This document shows positions 46,490-57,422 of a DNA stretch of 64,000 nt, one piece after another. A program made the translations under genes and the position numbers. The notes below the pieces were generated by a model. The model was given only the letters and a program-made list of their open reading frames with translations, was not told the origin of the DNA and did not search any database. The DNA comes from Humulus lupulus (taxonomy: Eukaryota > Streptophyta > Magnoliopsida > Rosales > Cannabaceae), in contig NC_084793.1 in NCBI RefSeq assembly GCF_963169125.1, positions 136,936,297-137,000,296 of the forward strand, given 5' to 3'. How positions within the stretch are numbered: the stretch's first letter is position 1; every line of letters begins with the position of its first letter.

Positions 46490-48921
46490 TGATAACTCTA
46501 GAAATTAGAGTTATTTTATCACATTTTTTAAGCTAAAAATGATTTAGTTCTTAAGTTTTTAATTAAATTATTAAGTTTTAATTACTTTTTGAATTTATTA
46601 GCTTCATTTTAATTTTTATAGATTTTTATGTATTTTTATAATTATTTTGTTGTAAAATATTATATATTTTTAAATGAGTATTGTTGAACTTAAATGTTAA
46701 ATTAAGTTATAATTAATATTTTCAAAGGATTTATATGAATTATTTATAATTGAAAATATTTTATCATGACTTAATTTATATTTATTTTGTAGGAAATTGT
46801 TCTATTTTTGGTTCTTGAAGAGCCAAGAAAGAGTGAAGAAAAGAAAAAAGAAATAAAGAGAAAAAAGTGTTATTTTTTAAGGAATGAGCCAACCAAGCAC
46901 CAGCCCAAGCCAGGCCCATGCCCAGACTCAGCCCAGCTTGCTGCTCCTCAGCCAACGCCTGGCCTCCTGCTTGCACCAACCGAAGCCTTCAGCCTCCTCG
47001 CCAGCTCAGTTACCCCAATCCACGCCAGCTGTCAACTCCTGCCCAAGCCTTCATCCACACGCCAGCACCTCACATATGCACCCAACCCTCCAGCATCAAT
47101 GAACCCAGCGGCTAGCTCTCCACCGAAGCCCAACACAGGCCCACTCCATTCAGTTTCCACCTGGCCCAATCAGGCCCACCACGCCACAGCAGCCTTCAGC
47201 TACCAACATAGCCACCAAAAGGCCAAAAAACTAGGGGTGGCAATTCGTGTTATCGTGTCATAATCGTGTCGACACGATTATGACACGACACGATTAGAGT
47301 AAACCCGTACACGACACGATTATTATTCGTGTCAGAAATCCAAACCCGTACACGACACGATTATCTTAGCGGGTCACACGTGTCGACACGATAACACGTT
47401 TAATAAATTTGTCATTTGACACAAATCTAAAACTGACACGATTAATACACAATTAAACGTGTAATGACACGACACGAAATTGACACGACACGAAATTGAC
47501 ACGATTAACATAATATAAATAAATTAAAATGTTTATATAATCTTAAACGTGTCTTAAGCGTGTCATTTTCGGGTTAAGCGGGTTGACCCGAAAATGACAC
47601 GTTTAATAAACGTGTTAAACGTGTCGACAGGATTATGATACGAAAATTAAATGTGTCACCCAAACCCATTTATTTCGTGTCGTTTTCGAGTCGTATCATT
47701 GTGTCGTATCGAAAATTGCCAGCCCTACAAAAAACCATATTTTTCTTCCCAATGTTTTTCTTCTTTTCACTCAAATATCAATTCACTCTTCCCTTTTTTT
47801 TTTACCTAAATAAACATTCCTAATTCATTTTTTTACCCTAGCTTTTCACTAATCTTCCATCCAACCAAACATTTCATCTTTCCAATACCCTTACACTTAC
47901 CATATTTATCCTACCACTTCCCAACATAATGAAATTAATCAATTTATTTATTTTAATTTGATTAATTTAATCTCCATATTTTGCCTATAAATAGAGTCTT
48001 GTAAGACCATTTGGTGAGCTCTTCATCTTTTCAACCTCTACTACACTTCATATTTTTCTCTCTTCTTTTCACTATTTTCTCTCTACCATTTTCATCTTTT
48101 GAAGAGCATGTCAAGTATGTTATTTTGTAATTTTTATTTCAATCTAGTTATGAGCTTCTAATCTTTTTCAAGATTATTAAGATGATGATGAAGCAAAATG
48201 TAACTAGATAGTATTTTTTTATTGTATGTTGATTTCCCATTTGTGCACCATTGTTTATGGATTTTTCTATCAAAGATATGCATTTTTCATCTATTATTGA
48301 TTGTTAAAGCATATTACACTTAGTTCTTCATTATGCAAAAATATGATATTCTTTGATTAAATGTTTTTCATTAAATTGTTCACATCTAATTCTTAGAGCA
48401 TAAGCATCATATTTTGCCTAAACATAATCTCTTTGATTTTTTGTAGTTTCATTAGGTTGTAACACAACTAATGCTTAGAAATTATATCTTATATAAGTGA
48501 AGAAAAATCCTACCTTTTTGAAAGTAACTTGTGCTTGAATAGAAAATGTATTTTGAAAAAAATATAGTGTGATTTATTTCAACTATATCTAAACTTGGGA
48601 ATAAATATACTTATAAATACTATTGAACTTACATTTTGTGGATTCTAATATCTTAATAATCTTATTTTACTTATCTCATTTGAAAACCATTTTTCTATCT
48701 AATCTTAAATCTTTTTATTACTTGTCTTTTATTTTTCTAAAACAAAATCTCATCAAATATTTGGAACTAGGTTAGAATCTTCTTGCTTTCTTTGAAATAG
48801 TTTCTTTTGATGTTAGTCAACTCCCATGGGTTCGACCTCATACTTACATGAACATTATATTCTGAAACGATTCGTGCACTTGCGAGTATAAATATTAAAA
48901 CACCCTCTTTTGGGTTCAACA
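46490..48921 (+). repeat. 3' LTR of the Athila-like element, with MITE
   Basis: 2432 bp including the 496-bp MITE and its 8-bp duplication. Without these it is about 110 bp shorter than the 5' LTR. The TATA box is at 47986. The last 1.1 kb is very close to the 5' LTR by eye. Confidence 0.9.
47232..47727. mobile_element. hAT-type MITE, 496 bp, with exact 8-bp target duplication
   Basis: The ends taggggtggcaatt and aattgccagcccta are inverted copies with one mismatch. Both flanks are caaaaaac (47224-47231 and 47728-47735). The inside is made of gacacgacacgatta-type words on both strands. The empty site is seen in the 5' LTR near 38093 ('ccaaaaatcatattt'). No coding capacity. Confidence 0.95.
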
Positions 48922-50848
48922 AGGTGCTTGTGAGGTTTCACAAGTACCATCTCCCCATAAGTGTCCCAACCCAAGGGGAGATCACCTCAAAGACCAAAAA
49001 GGGTCCTCATAACAATCCTAGGTCGGCCAAGGTCACCTAGCCAAAAAAAGGTCTCAAAGAAGACGCTTGTGAAAAAGGTCTCAAAGAAGAAGATTGCAAA
49101 AAGGGTCTCGAAGAAGACGCTTGCAAAAATAGTACTATGCATAATTACGAGAAGGACGCTTCTCGTACAAAATAAAACGCACGCAAAAATATATAAAAGG
49201 ATAGTGAGAACCCAAAGGGTCAACATATCCTTACAAGTAGTCAAGGTGCACCAACAGACACAAATCACATGCAGTAGAGAGGTCCCAAAGGGAACCCTTT
49301 CAAAATAAAGCTATTGACACTATGACCATGAGGACTTGCAAAAGTTCCTCACAAAAAAAAAAGAGAAAAAAGAGCGGCTTCTCAGAGTCCTGGACTAAGG
49401 AAAATAAGGCTTCTCAAAGTCCCATACTCAAGAAAAAAGTGGGCTTATCAAAGTCTCACACCAATGAGAGAAAGATAAAGGGATTTACACTTCCCTTATA
49501 CTTATGTGAACATATAAAATTATCTTGTGAATTGGTACTTCTGAAAAAGTTGCGAGATAAGAAGTCCTTGTGTTGTAGGCTCTTGGAAAAATGCCCCCGC
49601 AATACGAGGCCGCAATTTAGTAGCCTTCCAATGGAATGTGCCCGCAATGCGAGGCTGCAATTCAGTAGCCTTCAATTGGAATTTGCCCGCAATGCGAGAT
49701 GTCCTCGCTATGTGAGGCCACAATTCAGTAGCCTTCAAATAGAATGCGCCTGAAATGCGAGATGCCCTCGCTATGCAAGATGCTCCTGCAATGCGAGGCC
49801 GCAATGCGATGCCCTTGTGTATTCACCTCATAACTTAGATGCGCCCGCATCATGAGGATGCAATGCAAGTCAACTTATGGATATCTCGATGCTCCCGCAA
49901 TGCGAGGCCACAATACGATGCCCTTGTGTATTCTCCTCCTAACTAATATGCGTCCGCATCGCGAGGTCGCAATGCAAGTCAACTTATGGATATCTCTAGT
50001 AATATCCATCTCACAAAACGAGAGGCATCTTAACTCATACTTTACCAAGTGTGAACGATGGAAATCCTCCCTCGACCTTGGCTCCCAATTAAGTTCCCTT
50101 CCTACCTTAGACATTCCTTATAGCATCATCAAATAAAGATGTCCAAACTGAATAACTCAAGTCGAAAAAGGGAAGAGACAACTCAACACCTTGCGAGAGG
50201 GTCTCGCATAGCAAAGGCACCCTCCCTCGGCAAGGTCGCCTTCGACCTTCTAACTCAATTGGGCTCAACTCCTTCATTGGACATTTATCTAAATGCCACC
50301 TTACAGACATAAATGAAGAATGGAGTCACGGAGACACAAAACGAGGCCTAGTGCTTCCAAACATTCTTGTCTAAGTGTTTAATGTGCCCCTAAGCCTCAT
50401 ATAAGCCTTATCCTTGAAAGGAAGGTCGATGAAGGTCCCGGGATGTCAACACATGAAGCACAAAGAGAAGGAGGCAAGCCTCACCATATGAGAGCGTCTC
50501 GCTGTGTGAGAACATCTCGCATAGTGAGGTCTTCATCACCCAATTGTGTTGAATGACATCCTTTGCCGCCTTATATGCTTCAAAGCATAATGCAAGAATC
50601 ACATTCATGAAAAAAGTTACAAGCAAAGGCCTTCACGTGTTGGCGAATGGAGGTTGAAGACTCGAAGGCACGAAGAAAGGTCACCCTAGACCTGATGCTC
50701 CCAAATGACTTTTTTTGTGGCCCCACATGTCCATGCTTAGTTCTTTTCACCCAACACTCGATCATACCCTCCAGAGCGTGTTCTCGAGTGCCATATGCTT
50801 CATATATGCCTAGAAATGTCTCACTTGCTTTAAGTACAAGTGGGAGAT
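48922..50848. other. Non-coding repeat-rich DNA, right part is the end of a copia interior
   Basis: No protein recognised. Words such as 'gtctc(a/g)aagaagacgcttg' recur at 49050-49125. 49588-49800 holds three to four units of roughly 60 bp with 'cccgcaatgcgaggc' and 'cagtagccttc'. 49808-50010 holds two units of about 110 bp starting 'gatgcccttgtgtattc'. The region ends in 'acaagtgggaga', the purine tract of the copia LTR at 50849. Small frames here are shadows of these repeats. Confidence 0.6.
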
Positions 50849-52733
50849 TGTTTGGATTATTTCTTAAAAGCATGTAAAAGACATTTATTATTTCAATGAA
50901 TAAATAAATACAATGATCTATTATTGTTATATTTAAATATTAAATTATTGTTTGAATAATTCTTTGTAAATATCAGAAAAATTCCATATACATTATTGAG
51001 GATGTGATCTTGTATTAGTACGAGAGAATTAAGATCACATGAATGAATAAAAATAGTCAACAACAAATTGAAGTTATGGAATTATTTAATTGGGGTTGTA
51101 AGTACGGTTTACTGAGTATCATGTTGATACAAATAATCTAGATTCGGATTATTGATGTGGTAAGACATCTCGGTAAAGGTACTTTATATAATATGATTAT
51201 ATATGACATGGACCGATAAGAATAAAAGTCTTTATCCAAAAACCATTTAATAATAAAGATTTGTAATTCATATCATAACTGATGATCATTTATAGATCAA
51301 CCTAAATCCTGAGTATTCATGAACTCATGTTTATGTTTATTAAATCTTTTGATATATTCGTTAAGATCTCTTCATAGAATGAGGCTAATGACTTTTGTTT
51401 TGGAGATTTAATATCATGGATGGCTGGGAACATGTATCAACAATACGGAATCTAATCTTTCCTAACGGATCATATATTGGTTCCCTTAAGAGTTAATTCT
51501 GGAACTGAATGATTTTGAGCTCAAATCTATAATTAGATTATAGATTAATTGTTCACTAGTGAATTAATGGTACTTAAGGAATAAGAAGTAAATTAGAAAG
51601 GTAAAATGGTAATTCTTCCATTCTAATTTATGAACTAATTAATTAGAGGGTTGAACTATTGAAAGATGGTTATATCAATGGACAGCTTAAAATAAGATTT
51701 CTGTAAAAGTATATCTATAACATAAAGAGTTCAATTATGAATTTATAGTGGAGAAATATCAGAATTAATAAATTAACTATAATGATTAAAGAGTTTAATT
51801 ATTTAGTTTTAATTTATTGGAGCTTAATGTTATAGGTCTGTGGTCCTCGAAATGGCTCAAACAAACACTAACAAAGATAAATACAAATATGGGCAAAAGG
51901 ACTTATTTGATAAGTAAAATATTTTTCTATGCACTAAACATAATTATTGTATAATTATGTGTAATTAATTAATTAATTATTTGATTTAACAAAAATATAA
52001 TTAATTTTGAATTAATTTATTTTTGGGATTTAAACTAATGATGAAAATTAGGAAAAATCACATGCCCTCCCTGACATGAGGTGGGCATGTAGCACAGTGC
52101 ACAGTCACTATGCTACATGCACAAGAAGGTTCTAGAAGGATCTTGGTTCAACAATTTTAGTTATTTAAATATTAAATAAATAATAAAATATTTTAATATG
52201 ATTAAAATATTATTACTTAAACAAAAATCTGATAACTGATTAGTTATTTTTAAATTGTTTAAAATAACTATTATTTAATTTTAATATATTGGATATATTA
52301 AATATAGGAGATCAGTTTTTCAGAGCGATACTTTTCAGAGATAGAAAATATATCGTGAAATCTCTCTAAGAGAAATAGAACAGTGCTACAAGCATAGGTC
52401 ACTGTTCTTCACAAATTTAGATCTAAACTTTATCAGATCTCATGTGTTGAGAACATTTGATAAATAGATTTTTCATATTGTTTTGTATAACGAGCCCACA
52501 CTCGTTCTTTGTGTGTTGAGAACATTTTGGAAGATCTTGGTGTGAGATCTCGAGGATTTTGCCGTACAAAAAGATAGCAACAAGGAAGGACTTGAGGTAA
52601 TTTTCTATTCATCTCTTTGACTCAATACATACATGTATGTGAAGAAGTAGATCTAGAAATCTTGTGGGGTTAAATTAACAATTTTGATTGTTGTTCCGCT
52701 GCGTACAATCTCTGATTTGATCTATAAAAACCA
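50849..52733 (+). mobile_element. Ty1/copia LTR, about 1.9 kb
   Basis: The purine tract acaagtgggaga is followed by 'tgtttggattatttcttaaa'. The end is 'gttgttccgctgcgtac' and then 'tctataaaaacca', similar to the end of the minus-strand LTR at 3198. The purine tract shows it is a 3' LTR. The element's 5' part is not in the neighbourhood. On its right it abuts the antisense-gene remnant of Tat element C, into which it inserted. Confidence 0.75.
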
Positions 52734-52910
52734 ATAGTCTGTTTGCGGGGTTGTGTTGAGAAAAGGGAATTTCCAAGAATTGCAGCGACGACTGTTCTTG
52801 ATCTTCGAGCAGTAGCGTGAGAAAGTCGTTGTCGATCGGCCTCTCACCTCCCCACGGGTCGTGCATGAAAATATGTGAATAGAGAAGGGGAGATGAGAAT
52901 CTATGGCCAA
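52734..52910 (-). pseudogene. Antisense-gene N-terminus of Tat element C
   Basis: The minus strand reads MHDPWGGERPIDNDFLTLLL, then EDQEQSS, matching the MHDPWGGERPIDDDLLTLLF and EDQEQPS start of the element A antisense gene. It stops after about 48 codons, where the copia LTR has inserted, so only the N-terminus survives. Conservation of this start between A and C, while flanks differ, supports it as a real protein start. Confidence 0.7.
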
Positions 52911-53433
52911 TAGACTAAAGAAGTGGAAGCGCTGGGATAACGTTGCTCGTGTATAAAAGTTAGGCTTTTATATGACCAGCAACATTCTAACGTAAAAACT
53001 AAATAATATGCAAATAGTTTTGAAAACGGATTAAAAAGCAGAAATAAAAAAAAATTCAAAGAAAACTTTTCAACTCTGAAAAGGGGAGGGAAAAACCCAG
53101 TTTTTTCCGAGTGCCTAAAAATCAAATTTTTACTTCGATTTTGCGCCCTAAATCAGTAATCCCAATTCCTAAGCCTCGTTTAGTGTTTTTTCCTTATCCT
53201 GTCATGATAATACCTACTAGCCCAATTATCCCAATCATTTTTTCAAAAACATTCAGGAACTCCGAATCCAAAACAAATCAAAAACCTCAAGGGATAACTT
53301 TTTCATGGCATCTCAGAGACAAAGAAGCTCAAGAAACTTACTTGAATAAAAAGTTGAAGGGGAGATACGAGCGTTAATTCGAGTGGCTGAACAAAAACTC
53401 CACAGATCTCCAAAGGTGTTTTAGTTTTCTGGG
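52911..53433. other. 3' internal end of Tat element C (antisense upstream region)
   Basis: Corresponds to 22484-23346 of element A. It contains the conserved stem-loop 52942-52983 (gttgct...agcaac outer arms, gtataaaag/cttttatat inner arms). The region runs directly into the LTR at 53434. A TATA box for the antisense gene is not obvious here. Confidence 0.6.
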
Positions 53434-53574
53434 TGTTATCCCCAAAATTTGAAAATGATGATGTGGCAATAGAAATGACAAGTGGCATGGAATGGTTGGG
53501 TGACCTGGCTTAGGAGTAACCCAGTAGACCGATGAAGAATTTTGACTGGCTTGAGAAGTGTCATGACCGACCAG

Positions 53575-53813
53575 GCATGACCTTGTCCGACCAGTCACGT
53601 GTTTGTCTGCCCAGGCATGACCTTGTCTGCCTAGGAATGACCTTATCTGCCCAGGAATGATCTTGCCTGCCTAGGCATGACTTTGTCCGACCAGGCATGA
53701 ACTTGGCCGATCGGTCATGACCATGTCCGACCAGTCAAGTGCATGTCTGCCCAGCTAAGTGCATGTCTGCCTAGTCAAGTGCATGACTGCCCAGTAAAGG
53801 TGTGGCCGACCAG
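53575..53813. repeat. 20-bp minisatellite in the LTR of element B, 12 units
   Basis: Twelve consecutive units of 20 bases (the last 19), for example gcatgaccttgtctgcctag at 53615. Units end in gaccag, gcccag or gcctag. The period is exact; only substitutions occur. Confidence 0.95.
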
Positions 53814-54028
53814 ACTGAAGATGATATGGATCAACTAGATAGAGCAGGACTACGTCAAGATTCCCAAAAACGCCTTCAACAAGAATTGGTCTTGGCATAC
53901 GCGGGAATCTCTCATTTATCCCACAAATTTAGTGTACTGTTACATTTTGAATATTGTTGTAATTTAAATATAATGAGAATAATAAAATATCTCGATTATG
54001 GGGGATATTATCTGTACGATCCTAAGCC

Positions 54029-54036
54029 TATAAATA
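54029..54036 (+). promoter_or_regulatory. TATA box of the element B LTR
   Basis: 'agcctataaatacaagg', in the same relation to the ctgaaccac block as in elements A and D. Confidence 0.7.
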
Positions 54037-54396
54037 CAAGGCTTATGGCATCATAAAGGGGACTTTTGGAATTTTGAACTTTTGATCTGAATTTTCTAGA
54101 GAGAGAGAGTACTTGTATTTGAGAGAATTCATGTATTCTTGTAATTTACACTGAAGAAACTCAGTTGACTCAGGTTCATCTGATCTTGAGTGTAGATATA
54201 TAATCATAACTCCAAGTGGATTAGGCTTTTACCATCACATTGGGGCTGAACCACTATAAAATCGTCTGTGTCGTTTATTTTCTCTTGAAGGATTTATCGT
54301 TTTTGACGTTCTCACGTCGTTGGCCAAAAATGCAGTCAACATTTTGGTGCTTTCATTGAGAGCCTGAAGAGAAAGACAGACGGTCCCTGAGGTATT

Positions 54397-56521
54397 ATGG
54401 CGCCTAAGAGCACCAATGCGGCCTCCAAGAAGACAGGCTCCTCTAAAGAGCCTGCCAGATCAGAAGGTCCTAGCCTTCAAGATCGTGAAACTGAGCCTAG
54501 ATTCGTGCTCGAAGATGTAACCCCAGAGGTTGAAGAGCTCCAGGAAGCCATGAGCGCCTTCCAGGAGGAGATGACACAGTTCAATGCCAGACAAGGGGCA
54601 TTCGCTGAAGAAATGGCTAGGCAGAATGCCGCATTCGAGCAGCAAAGATGAGAAATAGACGCCAGAAGTGAGGAGATCCGGCGACAGCAGGAGGAGGCTG
54701 ATAGGCGACATCGCGAGGCTGCACTCGCTCTGGAGGCAACTACGCAGCTGACCCGGGCCAATGCCCAAGCTGCACCGGGAGTGGCAGCCACCCCAAGTGC
54801 AAGGACCACAGAAGTTGGTCGTAAGAACACTGATAGACCCCACTCTCGCAGACCAAGTAGGGGTGGTAGTAACCCACCTGGTCGTGAGGAAGATGGAGTC
54901 TGGTCGGACACTGCCTCAACTCAAAGGGGAAACTCAAAACCCCCTAAAGGAGCCACCGATCAGAGACTTCCAGGTCAAGAAGTCATAAGTCAGGTAGCAA
55001 GAAAACACCTCCTGAGGCACAATAGAGCTCCTCGAGGTAAAGAGACTTCCCACTTCAAAGATGGGCATGGGCATGATGAAGCTGACAGTCATCACACTGA
55101 CCAGTCGAAGGAGAAGAATAATGACAACCATCGAGGAGGAAAAGATCGCCCAGCTCAGACAGGAAGATCACCACTGCATCCCAACCAGCGCAGTGGCAAG
55201 GAGCATGTTCCACCCAGCAAGCCTTCCGAGAAGACTCGGAGTACAGTATTCGATCGATTAGGAAAGCACACCACTCAAAAGGATCTAAGGGACGTCATTG
55301 CTGATAGAAGAAGGACTGTCCCGGTCGAAGGGCAAGAGCCAATCCGACCTACCAGTCGAGTAGAAATACTCAATGATGGTCTGCCGGATAGGAGTGCCCG
55401 ACCAGGCGGTCCCGAAAATGAGTCCCAAGCAGTGGCCCCAGGCATTCATGCCCAGCTTGATGCTCTGACAACAGCAGTCCAGAGTCTGTCAAAACGGCCC
55501 TCTGCGATTGATCCAGCAGACCACAGGAGTGGTAGTCCTTTCTGTGCTCGAATTAGAGCAGCCCAACCACCAGCGAAATACAAAGCCCCAGTACTGTTAG
55601 TTTATACAGAAAAGGCAGACCTGATAAGGCACGTGGGGAAGTTCAAAGATCAGATGGAGCTGCTCGGGGTGAGTGATGACTATCGGTGCAGAGTCTTCCC
55701 CACCACATTGTCCGACACTGCCCAGGAGTGGTATTGGAAGTTTAAGCCTAACTCCATCACTTCTTGGGAAATTTTTAGAAAGGAGTTTTGCAGACAGTTT
55801 AGTGTTGCTCGGACCCCTCCTGTTTACGCCAATCACTTGGCAGATATTAAGCAAGGAAAGGATGAGTCTCTCAAGAACTACATACAAAGGTTCATGAGAG
55901 AAGCTAACCGAGCTACCGCAGTTGGAGATGAGGGGAAAATGGTAGCAATTTCTTCCGGCATTATCTATCGAAGTCCTTTGTGGGACAGCATTCATCACAA
56001 TCCGATTTCAACATTACAACAATTTTTGGACCGGGCGGACAAATACATGAAGTTGGATGATGCGATTGAGAAGGGAGATAAGGGCCTGAACAACCCGAGC
56101 GGATCGACTGATCCTCCCAAGAATGGTGGAAATGATCAAAATGGTGGTAAGAAACGTGGGAATAATGGGTCTGACCGCCACAATGAGAAGAAGGCTAAGT
56201 CGGGACCAAATGACAAGCCCATTAAGTATGAACCTCGATTCACCAACTACACCACTCTTTCAGTGAGTCGAGCGAAGATCTATTTGGCCAGTCATCAAGA
56301 GGTCCCTTACCGGAAACCCCCACCTATCAAGAAGGAGATGAGTAAGAGAGATGAACAAGTTATGTCGCTTCCATGGAGACTATGGTCATGACACGAATGA
56401 GTGCAATCATCTCAAAGATGAGATAGAGTTTCTCCTCCGGTCGGGGAAGCTGAAGAAGTATCGAGCAGAGAAGACCCAGGGAGAGGGGAGTAACAACAAC
56501 CCTAGGTTCAAGCGGCAATGA
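54397..56521 (+). pseudogene. gag: gag of Tat element B, one stop and one frameshift
   Basis: Starts MAPKSTNAASKKTGSSKEPA 56 bases after the LTR. Residues 45-125 are coiled coil (EELQEAMSAFQEEMTQFNAR), interrupted by TGA at 54649, after which the same frame stays open to 56391. An Arg/Pro-rich linker is followed by the core block YKAPVLLVYTEKADLIRHVG, TTLSDTAQEWYWKFKPNSIT and DESLKNYIQRFMREANRATA (55570-55920). A frame change near 56355 leads to the knuckle CRFHGDYGHDTNEC (C-x2-H-x4-H-x4-C), and the frame ends at TGA 56519. The protein forms the capsid and binds RNA. Element A has the same order. Confidence 0.85.
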
Positions 56522-56546
56522 TCCCCACCTTTGCAACCTGAACTTC

Positions 56547-57374
56547 ACACTAGATACCATATGTGGAGGTCCACATCTTGCTGGAGATAGCAATAAGGCG
56601 AGGGAAAGGTATGCTCGCACCCTTCGTCATGAGTTGGATGTAGCATCAACCTCCGAAGTTATGGCAGTGGAGGAGCGACCACCGAAGAACCCACGATACG
56701 AAAGTGAGTCCCTCACTTTCAGTGAAGAAGATGCTCGACACGTGAGGTATCCTCACAATGACCCTCTTGTTGTGACAGTCCAAATTGCCAATATGAAGGT
56801 GAAGAGATGTCTGGTCGACACAGGGAGTTCTGTGAACATTATTTATAAGTCATCCTTCTAGAGGATGAAGCTATCTATCAATGACTTGAAGCCGTGCTCT
56901 CAAGTCATTTATGGGTTCACTGGAGAAGGATTGTCACCAACTAGAACTATCAAGTTTCCCGTTACGACGGAGGAGGCTCCTAAGCATGAGACAGTAATGA
57001 CCGAGTTTTTGATTATTGACTGCTCGTCCGCCTACAATGTAGTTATTGGTCGACCACTGCTCATAAACTTACATGCGACAATTTCAATCTGGCACCTTTC
57101 CATGAAGTTCCCGACTAGTGCAGGCATAGGCTGCGTCCGAGGAGACCAGAGAGAGGCTAGGGAGTGCTATAATGCCTCAGTAACTAAAGCGAGGAAGGGA
57201 GCCAAGGAGAGCAACATGATTGTGTGTGCTGAGAAAGAGGAGGTGGACGAGATGAATGTCGACCTGAGTTTTGCAGTTGTAACCGATCGGGAAGAGATGT
57301 TAGAGGAGTTTGGCCAAGAGAGCACTCTTGGTTTAAAAGAGCAGAAAACCCCATCCGGTGATGAAGTCACCAAA
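56547..57374 (+). pseudogene. Protease of Tat element B, one stop
   Basis: The frame opens with [20 protein letters not shown]. The active site is [17 protein letters not shown] (56811-56858), then TAG at 56859, then RMKLSINDLKPCSQVIYGFT, FLIIDCSSAYNVVIGRPLLI and IWHLSMKFPTSAGIGCVRGD. These are the active-site loop and the Ile-Gly-Arg block of a retroviral-type aspartic protease. The same frame continues to TAG 57375 and beyond it into RT. TAG 56859 is private to B (element A has Glu there), whereas TAG 57375 is shared. Confidence 0.8.
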
Positions 57375-57422
57375 TAGGGCGTTGCCCAAAGCGAGGGAAG
57401 GGACTTTGATCCTCGCTTTGGG
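57375..57422 (+). promoter_or_regulatory. TAG plus 12-bp hairpin between protease and RT, element B
   Basis: TAG 57375-57377, a 7-base spacer ggcgttg, then cccaaagcgagg (57385-57396) pairing perfectly with cctcgctttggg (57411-57422) around a 14-base loop. The frame before and after the stop is the same and stays open to 59885. Element A keeps stop, spacer length, loop length and pairing. Confidence 0.65.

Larger units (their letters stand above)
37257..48921 (+). mobile_element. Athila-like Ty3 element, nearly complete
   Basis: LTRs 37257-39296 and 46490-48921 begin 'tgataactctagaaattag' and end 'ggttcaaca' or 'ggctcaaca'. The flanks are aggag and aggtg, a 5-bp duplication with one change. 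The primer site is 'tggcgccgttgacgggga' (39303), one base from the standard Asp-tRNA site used by Athila. gag, protease, RT, RNase H and integrase are all present with few breaks. No env-like frame lies between pol (45635) and the 3' LTR. The purine tract is 'aagtttgggggtg'. Confidence 0.9.
53434..54341 (+). repeat. LTR shared by Tat elements C and B
   Basis: 908 bp from 'tgttatccccaaaatttg' to 'atgcagtcaaca'. On the left is the 3' internal end of one element, on the right the primer site and gag of another, so it serves as 3' LTR of C and 5' LTR of B. It has TATA at 54029 and 'ttggggctgaaccactataa' at about 54240. A 20-bp minisatellite enlarges the U3 compared with A and D. Confidence 0.85.
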
